Below, one piece after another: positions 41,476 to 51,832 of a stretch of DNA of 64,000 bases. The notes beneath the pieces are model-generated. The model was not told where the DNA came from. It saw only the letters and a program-made list of their open reading frames with translations, and did not search any database. The DNA is from Paraburkholderia flava. Lineage in GTDB: Bacteria > Pseudomonadota > Gammaproteobacteria > Burkholderiales > Burkholderiaceae. The number at the start of each line of letters is the position of its first letter. Within the stretch, counting starts at the first letter, position 1. Location of the stretch: the NCBI RefSeq assembly GCF_004359985.1, contig NZ_SMRO01000002.1:186001-250000 (forward strand), written 5' to 3'. The position numbers and the translations under genes are program-made.

Positions 41476-43134
41476 TCAGTCGCTGGCGTAGATGTTGGAG
41501 TCTTTGGTCTCCTTCACGAACAACATGCCGATCACGAAAGTCGCCAGCGCGATCACGATCGGATACCACAGCCCCGAGTAGATGTTGCCCTTCGCCGCGA
41601 CGATCGCGAACGCGGTCGCGGGCAGGAAGCCGCCGAACCATCCGTTACCGATGTGATAGGGCAGCGACATCGACGTATAGCGGATCCGCGTCGGGAACAT
41701 TTCCACCAGCATCGCCGCTATCGGTCCATACACCATCGTCACGAAAATCACGAGGATCGTCAGGATTACCACGGTCATCGGCCAGTTCAACTGCGCGGGG
41801 TCGGCCTTCGCTGGATAGCCGGCCGCTTTCAGTGTCGTGCCGAGCGTCTTGTCGAATGCCTTGAGCTGGTCCTTCGCATCGGCGGCCTTGCCGTCGTATG
41901 TATTGACGACCGTATCGCCCACCTTGATCTGCGCGGGTGTGCCTGCCGGCGCCGCGACGTTTTCATAGTTCAGGCCGGCCTTCGACAGCGCCCCCTTTGC
42001 GATGTCGCACGACGACGTGAACTTGGCGGTACCGACCGGGTTGAACTGGAACGAGCACTCCGACGGATCCGCGATCACGACGATCGGCGACTTCTGCGTC
42101 GCGGCCTCGAGAGCCGGGTTCGCGTAGTGCGTCAACGCCTTGAACAGCGGGAAGTACGTGAGCGCCGCGATCAGGCAGCCGGCCATGATGATCGGCTTGC
42201 GGCCGATCCGGTCCGACAGCGAGCCGAAGAACACGAAGAACGGCGTGCCGATCAGCAGACCCAGCGCAATCAGGATGTTCGCGCTGGTCCCGTCTACCTT
42301 GAGCGTCTGCGTCAGGAAGAACAGCGCGTAGAACTGACCCGTGTACCAGACGACAGCCTGGCCCGCGGTCAACCCGACCAGCGCGAGGATCACGATCTTC
42401 AGGTTCTTCCATTGACCGAACGCTTCGGTCAGCGGTGCCTTCGACGTCTTGCCTTCGGCCTTGATCCGCGCGAACGCCGGCGATTCGTTCAGTTGCATCC
42501 GGATCCACACGGAAACAGCCAGCAGCAGGATCGACGCGATGAACGGGATACGCCAGCCCCATGCGCCGAACGTATCTTCGCCGAGCGAGCTGCGTACGCC
42601 GACGATCACGAGCAGCGACAGGAACAGACCGAGCGTCGCTGTCGTCTGGATCCATGACGTGTAGAAGCCGCGACGGTTCGCGGGCGCGTGTTCGGCGACG
42701 TAGGTCGCGGCGCCGCCGTATTCGCCGCCGAGCGCGAGACCCTGCAGCAGTCGCATCGCGATGAAGATCACCGGCGACGCGATCCCGATTGTCGCGTAGC
42801 CGGGCAGGAAGCCGACCACGAAGGTCGACAGGCCCATGATGACGATCGTCACGAGGAACGTGTACTTGCGCCCGACCATGTCGCCGAGCCGGCCGAATAC
42901 GATCGCGCCGAACGGCCGCACGGCGAAGCCGGCTGCGAAGCCGAGCAGCGTGAAGATGAACGCGGCGGTGGGATTGACCCCGGAGAAGAAGCTCTTGCTG
43001 ATATAGGACGCAAGCGATCCGGCCAGATAAAAGTCGTACCACTCGAATACAGTGCCTAGCGACGATGCGAAGATCACCCGCTTCTCATCGTGCGTCATCG
43101 GCGCGTGTGCGATTTGCCCGCCAACGGTAGCCAT
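41476..43134 (-). CDS. MFS transporter, metabolite:H+ symporter (MHS) family
   Basis: A 552-aa inner-membrane transporter. The MHS-type start (FASSLGTVFEWYDFYLAGSL), the GRLGDMVGRK loop between TM2 and TM3, and LQGLALGGEYGGAATYVAEH are diagnostic of the ProP/KgtP/ShiA group. About twelve transmembrane segments. A hydrophilic insertion of roughly 100 residues (about 345-440: PSECSFQFNPVGTAKFTSSC and on) interrupts the C-terminal half and carries two Cys; this is longer than usual. The substrate is not evident, probably an organic acid or osmolyte. First chromosomal gene after the tRNA; the 237-bp gap upstream should hold its promoter. Confidence 0.88.
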   Translation of the reverse strand: MATVGGQIAHAPMTHDEKRVIFASSLGTVFEWYDFYLAGSLASYISKSFFSGVNPTAAFIFTLLGFAAGFAVRPFGAIVFGRLGDMVGRKYTFLVTIVIMGLSTFVVGFLPGYATIGIASPVIFIAMRLLQGLALGGEYGGAATYVAEHAPANRRGFYTSWIQTTATLGLFLSLLVIVGVRSSLGEDTFGAWGWRIPFIASILLLAVSVWIRMQLNESPAFARIKAEGKTSKAPLTEAFGQWKNLKIVILALVGLTAGQAVVWYTGQFYALFFLTQTLKVDGTSANILIALGLLIGTPFFVFFGSLSDRIGRKPIIMAGCLIAALTYFPLFKALTHYANPALEAATQKSPIVVIADPSECSFQFNPVGTAKFTSSCDIAKGALSKAGLNYENVAAPAGTPAQIKVGDTVVNTYDGKAADAKDQLKAFDKTLGTTLKAAGYPAKADPAQLNWPMTVVILTILVIFVTMVYGPIAAMLVEMFPTRIRYTSMSLPYHIGNGWFGGFLPATAFAIVAAKGNIYSGLWYPIVIALATFVIGMLFVKETKDSNIYASD

Positions 43135-43371
43135 GTGTCGTCTCCATTTTGATATGCATGCGGGCGCGCCCGGTCAGCGCGTCCCGTGCACGGATTATTG
43201 GAGTGGAAACTTACGGCCTACTGACGCGTTATCGCGAAATTTTCAGCGGGTGTTCGGACGGGCCGGCTTCGCTAAATTCCGCTATCTCTCGCGATAGCCC
43301 GGCGAAGCGGCCGGTATTGCCGCGAAGTACCCGAGCAGCATGTTTCGGGCGTGGGGCGTGGACGTCGCGTA

Positions 43372-44916
43372 TCAGGGTAAGTCCCGTGCCGGTTCGAGCG
43401 TGCGCAAGCTGACACGCACCAGCGTGCCGGCGAGGTGCGGCGACGTCTGGTACACGTGATCCTCGATCGCGAGGGTGCCGCCATGCATCGTAGCGATCTC
43501 GCGGACGATCGCGAGGCCGAGTCCGCTGCCGTCGCCGTCGCGTCCGAGAATCCGGTAGAACCGTTCGACCACGCGCTCGCGTTCGGCTGAAGGAATGCCG
43601 ATACCGGTGTCCTCGACTTCCACATGCACGAGGCTTGCCGCGGGTTCAGGCCGCACGCGCACGGTGATGCGGCCGCCGGCCGGCGTGTAGCGGATCGCGT
43701 TGTCGATCAGGTTGGACAGCATCTCGCGCAGCATCACGAGATTGCCTTCGACGTCGATCGCTTCGTTTGATTCGTCCGGGCCTTCGTAGCCGAGGTCCAT
43801 CTGCTTCGCGAGCGCGGGCTGCACCCAGTCGCGCACCGCGTGCCGCGCGACGTCGTTCACCGCGACCCGCGCGAAAATCTGCCCCGACATGCGGTTTTCC
43901 GCACGCGCGAGCGCGAGCAGCTGCGTGACGAGCCGCGCCGCGTGTTCGGAACTCGTCGCGATCTGTTCGAGCGAGCGATGCACTTCGGCGGGCGCGTCCT
44001 GGCGCAGCGCCAGTTCGGCCTGGGTGCGCAATCCGGCGAGCGGCGTTTTCATCTGATGCGCGGCATCGGCGATGAAGCGCTTCTGCAGTTGCATGTTCTG
44101 CTCGAGACGCGTCAGCAGATCGTTGAACGACGTGACGAGCGGCTCGATCTCCGGTGGCGCGCGACGTGCTTCGAGCGGCGACAGATCGTCGGGGCGGCGC
44201 GCGCGGATGTGCGACTGCAGCGCATGCAGCGGCGCGAGTCCGCGCGACAGTCCGAACCACACCAGCAGGATCGCGAGCGGCAGGATCACGAACTGCGGCA
44301 GGATCACGCCTTTGATGATGTCGTTCGCGAGCTGGCTGCGCTTGTCGAGCGTCTCGCCGACCTGCACGAGCACGGCCTGCGCGCCGGGCGTCTGCGGAAA
44401 CTCGACGGTCGTGTACGCGACGCGGATGTCGTTGCCGCGCAGCATGTCGTCGCGAAACTCGACGATGCCCGGCTGCGGCCGGTCCTCTTCATGCGGCAAC
44501 GGCATGTCGCGATCGCCGCCGACGAGTTCGCCGCGCGTGCCGAGTACCTGGAAGAATACGGTATCGACGTTGTCCGCGCGCAGGAAGTCGAGCGTCGAAC
44601 TGGCCAGCGACAGTTCGGCGACGCCGTTCACCGGATGGATCTGTCGGGCCAACACATAGGCATCGGTTTCGAGCGCGCGATCGAACGGTCCGTTGGCAAT
44701 CGACTTCGCGACCAGATACGTAACCGCGATACTCATCGGCCACAGCAGCAGCAGCGGCGCCAGCATCCAGTCGAGAATCTCGCCGAACAGCGAGCGCGGA
44801 CGCGCGTCGGCGGCGGCTTCGGTTTCGTCGGGCGGTGCGAACGGATTCTCGTAGCTGGCGTCGCGCGCCGTGTCGAAATCGGCCGGCGCGGAGGCCGGTT
44901 CTGCGCGGGCGCGCAT
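43372..44916 (-). CDS. Sensor histidine kinase, TctE-like
   Basis: A 514-aa kinase from the ATG at 44,916. Two transmembrane segments (LLLLWPMSIAVTYLVAKS near residue 60 and VILPQFVILPLAILLVWF near 210) flank a periplasmic sensor. Cytoplasmic motifs: H-box AHQMKTPLAGL, N-box NLIDNAIRYTPAGG, and G boxes DTGIGIP and GSGLGLAIV. The layout is that of TctE/QseC-type kinases. It starts 14 bases after the response-regulator stop, so the pair is one operon. The signal is unknown; TctE relatives sense organic acids. Confidence 0.88.
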   Translation of the reverse strand: MRARAEPASAPADFDTARDASYENPFAPPDETEAAADARPRSLFGEILDWMLAPLLLLWPMSIAVTYLVAKSIANGPFDRALETDAYVLARQIHPVNGVAELSLASSTLDFLRADNVDTVFFQVLGTRGELVGGDRDMPLPHEEDRPQPGIVEFRDDMLRGNDIRVAYTTVEFPQTPGAQAVLVQVGETLDKRSQLANDIIKGVILPQFVILPLAILLVWFGLSRGLAPLHALQSHIRARRPDDLSPLEARRAPPEIEPLVTSFNDLLTRLEQNMQLQKRFIADAAHQMKTPLAGLRTQAELALRQDAPAEVHRSLEQIATSSEHAARLVTQLLALARAENRMSGQIFARVAVNDVARHAVRDWVQPALAKQMDLGYEGPDESNEAIDVEGNLVMLREMLSNLIDNAIRYTPAGGRITVRVRPEPAASLVHVEVEDTGIGIPSAERERVVERFYRILGRDGDGSGLGLAIVREIATMHGGTLAIEDHVYQTSPHLAGTLVRVSLRTLEPARDLP

Positions 44917-44930
44917 CGCGGACGTGCCGT

Positions 44931-45668
44931 CTATTTGTAGTGGTGGCTCGCGGGCATGCCGCCCGAAGCCGGTGCTGGTGGTCGCGTCACATCGGCGGCA
45001 GGTGCCGCTTTCTCGAGGCAGTAACCCAGCCCGCGAACCGTCGCGATGCGCACGCCGCCCGGCTCGAGTTTCTTGCGCAGCCGATGCACGTAGACTTCGA
45101 TCGCGTTGTTGCTGACCTCTTCGCCCCACTCGCACAGATGATCGACGAGCTGTTCTTTCGAGACGAGCCGGCCGATCCGCTGCAGCAGCACTTCGAGTAG
45201 TCCGAGTTCGCGCGCCGACAGATCGATCACCTGCTCATTGATGCACGCGACGCGACCGACCTGATCGAACGACAGCGCGCCATGCCGCACCATGGTCGGA
45301 CCACCGCCCGCGCCGCGTCGCGTGAGTGCGCGCACGCGCGCTTCGAGTTCGTCGAGCACGAACGGTTTGGCCATGTAGTCGTCGGCGCCGAGGTCGAGGC
45401 CTTTTACGCGTTCCTCGATGCTGTCGGCGGCGGTGAGGATCAGCACCGGCAGGTTCGAATTGCGCGCGCGCAGGCGGCGCAGTACCTCGAGTCCGGCCAT
45501 GCGCGGCAGGCCGAGATCGAGGATCAGCAGGTCGAAACTTTGCATCGACAGCGCGGTGTCGGCATCGACGCCGTTCTTGACGTGATCGACGGCATAGGCC
45601 GATTGGCGGAGTGATCGGACGAGACCGTCCGCGAGTATGCTGTCGTCTTCGGCAATCAGAATTCGCAT
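44931..45668 (-). CDS. OmpR-family response regulator, TctD-like
   Basis: A 245-aa regulator starting MRILIAEDDSILADGL (ATG at 45,668; the frame runs on to 45,761 without need). Receiver: acidic pair EDD, phospho-acceptor Asp in LLILDLGLPRMAGL, Lys in MAKPFVLDEL. C-terminal winged helix: VIDLSARELGLLEVLLQ, LVDHLCEWGEEVSNNAIEVY and VRGLGYCLE. Partner of the adjacent kinase. A Pro/Ala tail ends the protein. Confidence 0.9.
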   Translation of the reverse strand: MRILIAEDDSILADGLVRSLRQSAYAVDHVKNGVDADTALSMQSFDLLILDLGLPRMAGLEVLRRLRARNSNLPVLILTAADSIEERVKGLDLGADDYMAKPFVLDELEARVRALTRRGAGGGPTMVRHGALSFDQVGRVACINEQVIDLSARELGLLEVLLQRIGRLVSKEQLVDHLCEWGEEVSNNAIEVYVHRLRKKLEPGGVRIATVRGLGYCLEKAAPAADVTRPPAPASGGMPASHHYK

Positions 45669-45768
45669 GGGGCGCCCAGCGTGACATTGCCGGCACCGCG
45701 GGGTCGCCCGGCGCGCAGCGGTCTCCAGAAAATTTGTGGGTAGAGATGGCGAAACCCGCATTCCGGGC

Positions 45769-45797
45769 TTGCCAAAACTACTGTTTTTTTATACAGT
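45769..45797 (+). promoter_or_regulatory. recA promoter with overlapping LexA (SOS) box
   Basis: TTGCCA (45,769-45,774), 17-bp spacer, TACAGT (45,792-45,797). The LexA-type box CTGTTTTTTTATACAG (45,781-45,796, CTG-N10-CAG) overlaps the spacer and -10, so LexA would block polymerase. Confidence 0.85.
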
Positions 45798-45876
45798 ACC
45801 TGCGTTTGGTGTGCAGCTTGATGAAACCGGCTGCTCTACCGCCTCAGACGCCGTTCATCATAGCAAAGGACGATTC

Positions 45877-46950
45877 ATGGAAGAAAGCAAGAAAGGCGCG
45901 GCTGGACTGACTGCTGAGAAGAGCAAGGCGCTTGCCGCCGCTCTCGCGCAGATCGAAAAGCAGTTCGGCAAGGGGGCGGTCATGCGTCTCGGCGCAGGGG
46001 AAGCGGTCGAGGACATCCAGGTGGTGTCCACGGGTTCGCTGGGTCTCGACATCGCGCTGGGCGTCGGCGGTTTGCCGCGCGGCCGGGTGGTCGAAATCTA
46101 CGGTCCGGAATCGTCGGGCAAGACCACGCTGACGCTGCAGGTCGTCGCGGAAATGCAGAAGCTCGGCGGTACGGCGGCGTTCATCGACGCGGAACACGCG
46201 CTGGATATCCAGTACGCCGGCAAGCTCGGCGTGAATGTATCGGACCTGCTCGTTTCACAGCCGGACACTGGCGAACAGGCGCTCGAAATCGCAGACGCAC
46301 TCGTGCGTTCGGGTTCGATCGACATGATCGTGATCGACTCGGTCGCGGCGCTCGTGCCGAAGGCCGAAATCGAAGGCGAAATGGGCGACTCGCTGCCGGG
46401 CCTGCAAGCACGGCTGATGTCGCAGGCACTGCGCAAGCTCACCGGTACGATCAAGCGTACGAACTGCCTCGTCATCTTCATCAACCAGATCCGGATGAAG
46501 ATCGGCGTGATGTTCGGCAACCCGGAAACCACGACGGGCGGTAACGCGCTGAAGTTCTACGCATCGGTGCGTCTGGACATCCGCCGTATCGGTTCGATCA
46601 AGAAGAACGACGAAGTGATTGGCAACGAGACCCGCGTAAAGGTGGTCAAGAACAAGGTCGCGCCGCCGTTCCGCGAAGCGATTTTCGACATCCTCTACGG
46701 CGAAGGTATCTCGCGTCAGGGCGAAGTTATCGACCTCGGCGTGCAGGCCAAGATCGTCGACAAGGCCGGCGCCTGGTACAGCTACAACGGCGAACGGATC
46801 GGTCAGGGCAAGGACAACGCGCGGGAATTCCTGCGTGAGAATCCGGAGATCGCGCGCGAGATCGAAAACCGCATCCGCGAATCGCTGGGCGTGAACGCGA
46901 TGCCGACCGATGTGCCGGTCGGCGCCGAAGTCGCGGGCGAAGAAGAGTAA
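45877..46950 (+). CDS. recA: Recombinase A
   Basis: A 357-aa RecA from ATG 45,877; the open frame extends to 45,736 through the promoter and is rejected. Walker [10 protein letters not shown] lies at about residues 75-83, followed by [29 protein letters not shown] (loop L1 region) and [20 protein letters not shown] (loop L2). It forms the filament for homologous recombination and triggers LexA self-cleavage. Regulated by the SOS box upstream and followed by recX on the same strand. Confidence 0.98.
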   Translation: MEESKKGAAGLTAEKSKALAAALAQIEKQFGKGAVMRLGAGEAVEDIQVVSTGSLGLDIALGVGGLPRGRVVEIYGPESSGKTTLTLQVVAEMQKLGGTAAFIDAEHALDIQYAGKLGVNVSDLLVSQPDTGEQALEIADALVRSGSIDMIVIDSVAALVPKAEIEGEMGDSLPGLQARLMSQALRKLTGTIKRTNCLVIFINQIRMKIGVMFGNPETTTGGNALKFYASVRLDIRRIGSIKKNDEVIGNETRVKVVKNKVAPPFREAIFDILYGEGISRQGEVIDLGVQAKIVDKAGAWYSYNGERIGQGKDNAREFLRENPEIAREIENRIRESLGVNAMPTDVPVGAEVAGEEE

Positions 46951-46957
46951 TCGTCGC

Positions 46958-47722
46958 GTGATACGCAAGGGTCGGCCCGTGTCCGATGTCAGACGGGACG
47001 CGGGCGGACCGTCCAGCGGCCCGTTTGATGGCGAACCGCGCCGCACAGTTGGCGCGGGTTCGTCGAGAACGCCGAAGCCAGCCGCCGATCCCGCAGATTC
47101 GTTCGATCCATTCGAATCGTTCGACGAGCATGACCGCGCAGCCGGCATCGCGTCACCACACGGCGAGAGCGCGTTTGAGAAGAAGCAGGACGGCGCCGCA
47201 ACGGAAGCCGTCTATAGCCGTTCACGTCGCCCCCGCGACGAACCCGGCGCGTCAACCGAAGACCCCTCCCGCTCCAAACGTCCCGGCCGTTCATTGAAGG
47301 GACGCGCACTCGGTTATCTCTCTCGCCGCGAGTACAGCCGCGCCGAACTGTCCCGCAAGCTGATGCCGTTCGCCGACGAAGCGAACCCGCTCGAAGCGCT
47401 GCTCGATACGTTGGAGCGCGAAGGCTGGCTATCCGACTCGCGGTTTGCCGAAAGCCTTATCCATCGACGTGCGTCGCGTCTCGGCACGAGCCGGATCGTC
47501 GGTGAGTTGAAGCGACACGCAGTCAGCCAGACGCTGATCGAAGAGACCGGCGCGCAACTACGCGAAACCGAGCTGGCTCGAGCCCAGGCGGTCTGGAGCA
47601 AGAAGTACGGCGAGCTTCCGCAGACGCTGACCGAGCGCGCGAGGCAGGCGCGCTTTCTCGCGGCACGTGGGTTCTCGCAGGGCGTCATCGGCAAGATACT
47701 GAAGGGTATCGAAGACGAGTGA
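46958..47722 (+). CDS. recX: RecX regulatory protein
   Basis: RecX modulates RecA filaments. The C-terminal ~160 residues carry the helical repeats of the family: LKGRALGYLSRREYSRAELS, LEREGWLSDSRFAESLIHRR, ILKGIEDE at the end. The N-terminal ~85 residues are Asp/Pro/Ser-rich and likely disordered, longer than in E. coli RecX (166 aa), as in other Burkholderiales. Start uncertain: GTG at 46,958 is seven bases after recA, and GTG at 46,979 is an alternative with AAGGGT before it. Probably co-transcribed with recA. Confidence 0.88.
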   Translation: MIRKGRPVSDVRRDAGGPSSGPFDGEPRRTVGAGSSRTPKPAADPADSFDPFESFDEHDRAAGIASPHGESAFEKKQDGAATEAVYSRSRRPRDEPGASTEDPSRSKRPGRSLKGRALGYLSRREYSRAELSRKLMPFADEANPLEALLDTLEREGWLSDSRFAESLIHRRASRLGTSRIVGELKRHAVSQTLIEETGAQLRETELARAQAVWSKKYGELPQTLTERARQARFLAARGFSQGVIGKILKGIEDE

Positions 47723-47946
47723 GGCGGGGACTAACCGCAGCACGAATCGCAGCACCAATCACGCAGGCCGTAGCAACGCATCCGCAGCCCCACGACCGCC
47801 CCACAGCAAAAAGCCCACAGCGAGCCCACAGCCCGACATGCGTGCAGCCGTATGTTGCACCGCGGCGCCCATGACTGTCGCTGGACTGTCTCAAATACTC
47901 GGTATGCTAAAATCAGGCGGTTTTCCAATCCGGCCTTCCGTCTCGC

Positions 47947-48663
47947 ATGCCGCTTTCCACGCCCGTCTCCCGCCAGTTGCGCCATCGTCGCGCAATCCAC
48001 GCGGAAGCCTATGAGCGCACAGATGGCCTGTGGGATATCGAGGCGTGCCTGACCGACCAGAAGCCACGCGATGTGGCGCTTGCGTCGGGTGTCCGGCCCA
48101 ACGGCCTGCCGATCCATGAACTCTGGCTCCGCATCACGATCGATCGCAAGCTCACCGTCGTCGACGCCGAAGCGTCGTCCGACTGGGTGCCGTATCCTGG
48201 TCAATGCGAAGCCTCCAATCCCGCCTACCGTTCCCTCATCGGCCTCAACCTGCTCAGTAATTTCCGACGCGATACCGCGCGCCTGTTCGGCGGCATCGGC
48301 GGCTGCACACATCTCACCGAGCTGTGTGCCGTGCTGCCGACCGCCGCGATCCAGGCGTTCGCAGGCGACGTATGGAATACCGGCAGCGGCGGGCCCGGCG
48401 AGAGTCGACCGGCGGGCAATGCATCCGATGACGGAGTCGCAGGCACAGCCAGCGACGCCCGTCGTTCGACCGACCAACCTCCTTTCCAGCTGGGTCGCTG
48501 CCACGCGCTGCGGTTCGATGGCGAGGCTGTTCGACAGTTCTATCCGCGCTGGCACGGCCACGCGCCGCGTTCCGCCGAGAGGGCGGGCGCAGCGGGCGAA
48601 ACCAGTGAGTCCGGCGGAAATCAAGTTCAATCCAACTCTCAGACTGAAGGGAATCACGCATGA
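47947..48663 (+). CDS. DUF2889-like protein
   Basis: A 238-aa protein with the DUF2889 layout: [20 protein letters not shown] (N-terminal), [20 protein letters not shown], and a [19 protein letters not shown] core ahead of a disordered Ser/Gly-rich tail. His and Cys residues in [12 protein letters not shown] could bind metal. Role unknown. Its stop overlaps the sucC ATG (48,660-48,663), so it is translationally coupled to succinyl-CoA synthetase. Confidence 0.78.
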   Translation: MPLSTPVSRQLRHRRAIHAEAYERTDGLWDIEACLTDQKPRDVALASGVRPNGLPIHELWLRITIDRKLTVVDAEASSDWVPYPGQCEASNPAYRSLIGLNLLSNFRRDTARLFGGIGGCTHLTELCAVLPTAAIQAFAGDVWNTGSGGPGESRPAGNASDDGVAGTASDARRSTDQPPFQLGRCHALRFDGEAVRQFYPRWHGHAPRSAERAGAAGETSESGGNQVQSNSQTEGNHA

Positions 48664-49829
48664 AGATTCACGAGTACCAGGGTAAGGAAATCCTGCGGAA
48701 ATTCGGTGTCGCGGTACCGCGCGGCACACCGGTCTTCACGGTGGATGACGCGGTCAAGGCCGCTGAAGAGCTGGGCGGCCCGGTCTGGGTCGTGAAGGCT
48801 CAGATCCACGCGGGTGGCCGTGGCAAGGGCGGCGGCGTGAAGGTCGCCAAGTCGCTGGATCAGGTTCGCGAGTACTCGAACCAGATCCTCGGCATGCAGC
48901 TCGTCACGCACCAGACCGGTCCGGAAGGCCAGAAGGTCAATCGCCTGCTGATCGAAGAAGGCGCCGACATCAAGAAGGAACTGTACGTCGGCCTCGTGAT
49001 CGATCGCGTGTCGCAGAAGATCGTCGTGATGGCATCGAGCGAAGGCGGCATGGACGTCGAAGAAGTCGCTGAAAAGACGCCCGAGCTGATCCACAAGATC
49101 GCCGTCGATCCGTCGACGGGTCTGAAAGACGCCGAAGCCGACGAGCTCGCGACGAAGATCGGCGTGCCCGCCGCTTCGCTGCCGCAAGCGCGCGCGATCC
49201 TGCAAGGCCTGTACAAGGCGTTCTGGGAAACCGACGCATCGCTCGCCGAAATCAACCCGCTGATCCTGACCGGCGACGGCAAGGTCATCGCACTCGACGC
49301 GAAGTTCAACTTCGATTCGAACGCGCTGTTCCGTCATCCGGAAATCGTCGCGTACCGCGATCTGGACGAAGAAGATCCGGCTGAAGTCGAAGCGTCGAAG
49401 TTCGACCTCGCGTACATCTCGCTCGACGGCAACATCGGCTGTCTCGTGAACGGCGCAGGCCTCGCGATGGCGACGATGGACACGATCAAGCTGTTCGGCG
49501 GCGAGCCGGCGAACTTCCTCGACGTCGGCGGTGGCGCGACGACCGAGAAGGTCACCGAAGCGTTCAAGATCATGCTGAAGAATCCGAACCTGACGGCGAT
49601 TCTCGTCAACATCTTCGGCGGCATCATGCGCTGCGACGTGATCGCGGAAGGCGTGATCGCGGCATCGAAGGCGGTGTCGCTGAAGGTGCCGCTCGTGGTG
49701 CGCATGAAAGGCACGAACGAAGACCTGGGCAAGAAGATGCTCGCCGATTCCGGTCTGCCGATCATTGCGGCGGACAGCATGGAAGAGGCTGCGCAGAAGG
49801 TCGTCGCGGCTGCTTCGGGCAAGGCTTAA
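48660..49829 (+). CDS. sucC: Succinyl-CoA synthetase subunit beta
   Basis: A 389-aa ATP-grasp subunit. [20 protein letters not shown] is the family N terminus; nucleotide-binding [20 protein letters not shown] lies near residue 45, and [11 protein letters not shown] plus [12 protein letters not shown] near the C-terminal half. With SucD it makes succinate and ATP from succinyl-CoA in the TCA cycle. The ATG overlaps the preceding stop; sucD follows after 118 bases. Confidence 0.97.
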   Translation: MKIHEYQGKEILRKFGVAVPRGTPVFTVDDAVKAAEELGGPVWVVKAQIHAGGRGKGGGVKVAKSLDQVREYSNQILGMQLVTHQTGPEGQKVNRLLIEEGADIKKELYVGLVIDRVSQKIVVMASSEGGMDVEEVAEKTPELIHKIAVDPSTGLKDAEADELATKIGVPAASLPQARAILQGLYKAFWETDASLAEINPLILTGDGKVIALDAKFNFDSNALFRHPEIVAYRDLDEEDPAEVEASKFDLAYISLDGNIGCLVNGAGLAMATMDTIKLFGGEPANFLDVGGGATTEKVTEAFKIMLKNPNLTAILVNIFGGIMRCDVIAEGVIAASKAVSLKVPLVVRMKGTNEDLGKKMLADSGLPIIAADSMEEAAQKVVAAASGKA

Positions 49830-49947
49830 CCGGCCCGGCGCCTATCACCGGATTACGAATGGCGGCGCGAACGCGGCGCCGGCGAGCAGCATCGCCGTGC
49901 CCGCGTAACGCCAAACGGCGCGACGCCAAACGAACAGAGGTCAATAC

Positions 49948-50829
49948 ATGTCGATTCTGATCAACAAAGACACGAAGGTCATCACGCAGGGCATCACCGG
50001 CAAGACCGGTCAGTTCCATACGCGCGCCTGCCGTGAATATGCAAACGGCCGCGAAGCCTACGTCGCGGGCGTGAACCCGAAGAAAGCCGGCGAAAATTTC
50101 GAAGGCATTCCGATCTACGCGAGCGTCAAGGAAGCGAAGGCCGAAACCGGCGCGACCGTGTCGGTCATCTACGTGCCGCCCGCAGGCGCGGCAGCGGCAA
50201 TCTGGGAAGCGGTCGAAGCCGACCTCGATCTCGCGATCTGCATCACGGAAGGCATTCCGGTTCGCGACATGATCGAGATCAAGAACCGCATGCGTCTCGA
50301 GAACCGCAAGACGCTGCTGCTCGGACCGAACTGCCCAGGCACGATCACGCCGGACGAACTGAAGATCGGCATCATGCCGGGTCACATCCACCGCAAGGGC
50401 CGCATCGGCGTCGTGTCGCGTTCGGGCACGCTGACGTATGAAGCAGTCGGCCAGCTGACCGCGATCGGCCTCGGCCAGTCGTCGGCAGTCGGTATCGGCG
50501 GCGATCCGATCAACGGTCTGAAGCACATCGACGTGATGAAGATGTTCAACGACGATCCGGATACGGACGCCGTCATCATGATCGGCGAGATCGGCGGTCC
50601 GGACGAAGCGAATGCAGCTGAGTGGATCAAGGGCAACATGAAGAAGCCGGTGGTCGGCTTCATCGCGGGCGTCACGGCGCCTCCGGGCAAGCGCATGGGC
50701 CACGCCGGCGCGCTGATCTCGGGCGGTGCGGATACGGCCGAAGCGAAGCTGGAAATCATGGACGCGTGCGGCATCAAGGTCACGAAGAACCCGTCGGAAA
50801 TGGCGCGTCTTCTGAAGGCGATGCTGTAA
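49948..50829 (+). CDS. sucD: Succinyl-CoA synthetase subunit alpha
   Basis: A 293-aa CoA-binding subunit. [20 protein letters not shown] and [11 protein letters not shown] are typical, as is the [13 protein letters not shown] segment. The phosphorylated active-site His lies in [10 protein letters not shown] (about residue 250). It completes the sucCD operon and is followed by two terminators. Confidence 0.97.
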   Translation: MSILINKDTKVITQGITGKTGQFHTRACREYANGREAYVAGVNPKKAGENFEGIPIYASVKEAKAETGATVSVIYVPPAGAAAAIWEAVEADLDLAICITEGIPVRDMIEIKNRMRLENRKTLLLGPNCPGTITPDELKIGIMPGHIHRKGRIGVVSRSGTLTYEAVGQLTAIGLGQSSAVGIGGDPINGLKHIDVMKMFNDDPDTDAVIMIGEIGGPDEANAAEWIKGNMKKPVVGFIAGVTAPPGKRMGHAGALISGGADTAEAKLEIMDACGIKVTKNPSEMARLLKAML

Positions 50830-50837
50830 GTCGAAAT

Positions 50838-50863
50838 AGGCCGGTCAGCCCGGCCTGTTTTTG
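50838..50863 (+). terminator. Terminator of sucCD
   Basis: AGGCCGG, loop TCAGC, CCGGCCT, then GTTTTTG. It starts nine bases past the sucD stop. Confidence 0.85.
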
Positions 50864-50900
50864 ATACTCTTACGGAATCCTTTCGTAAGAGCGAGGTTCT

Positions 50901-50938
50901 AAAGCGAGGGAGCGAGCGATTGCTTCCTCGCTTTTTTT
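50901..50938 (+). terminator. Second terminator downstream of sucD
   Basis: AAAGCGAGG ... CCTCGCTTT with a T7 run and 16-base loop. It lies just before the TerC-family gene and may help insulate it. Confidence 0.7.
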
Positions 50939-50988
50939 GTTGCGCTTTTCTGTTGTCTTCGTTCGCCGCTTCCTTTTATTCTCCCGCC

Positions 50989-51717
50989 ATGCTCGAATTC
51001 TTCGCGACGCTCCATTGGGGCGCAGTCATCCAGATCATCGTGATCGACATCCTGCTCGGCGGCGACAACGCGGTCGTCATCGCGCTGGCCTGTCGCAATC
51101 TGCCGGTGCAGCAGCGCACGCGCGGGATCCTGTGGGGCACGGTCGGCGCGATCGTGCTGCGGGTGGCGTTGATTGCGTTCGCGGTCGTGCTGCTCGACGT
51201 GCCGCTGCTGAAATTCGCGGGCGGCATCCTGCTGCTGTGGATCGGCGTGCGCCTGATGGCCCCGGCCGACGACGCGCACGCGAACGTCAAACCCGCCGAC
51301 AAACTCGTCACGGCGATCAAGACGATCATCGTCGCCGATGCGGTGATGAGCCTCGACAACGTGATCGCGATTGCCGGCGCGGCCGAGCAGGCCGATCCGG
51401 AGCATCGCATCGCACTGGTGATCTTTGGCCTGCTCGTAAGCATTCCGTTGATCGTCTGGGGCAGCCAGCTCGTGCTGAAACTGCTCGACCGCTTCCCGGT
51501 CGTCGTCACGCTCGGTGCGGCGCTGCTCGGCTGGATCGCGGGCGGGCTGATCATCAACGATCCGGCCGGCGATCGCTGGCCCGCGCTCGATGCGCCTGCC
51601 GCGATCTATGGGATGGAAATCGCGGGAGCGCTGTTCGTCGTGATCTTGGGTTATCTGCTGAAACGTCGCAATGCGCAGCGCGCGGCGACGCGTATGCCGC
51701 CTCCGGGCACTCATTGA
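50989..51717 (+). CDS. TerC-family integral membrane protein
   Basis: A 242-aa protein from the ATG at 50,989, with seven to eight transmembrane helices. Signature acidic residues are present: [20 protein letters not shown] in the first helices, and [20 protein letters not shown] in the middle. The family exports metals (for example Mn2+) or acts in tellurite resistance; no specific substrate can be assigned. It is a conserved neighbour of sucCD and recA in Burkholderia-type genomes. Confidence 0.9.
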   Translation: MLEFFATLHWGAVIQIIVIDILLGGDNAVVIALACRNLPVQQRTRGILWGTVGAIVLRVALIAFAVVLLDVPLLKFAGGILLLWIGVRLMAPADDAHANVKPADKLVTAIKTIIVADAVMSLDNVIAIAGAAEQADPEHRIALVIFGLLVSIPLIVWGSQLVLKLLDRFPVVVTLGAALLGWIAGGLIINDPAGDRWPALDAPAAIYGMEIAGALFVVILGYLLKRRNAQRAATRMPPPGTH

Positions 51718-51783
51718 AGGTGTAGAGGCTGCCAGGCCATTCGGCCGACTGCGCAGGCCGCACGCGGCTCGCTACGATCGAAG

Positions 51784-51814
51784 CGCCCGTTCCCAATCGA
51801 GGGGCGGGCGTTTT
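51784..51814 (+). terminator. Terminator downstream of TerC gene
   Basis: CGCCCG ... CGGGCG with TTTT, plus inner CCC/GGG pairing and an AATCGA loop. Confidence 0.6.
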
Positions 51815-51832
51815 CGTTTCAGGAGCCTGCCG

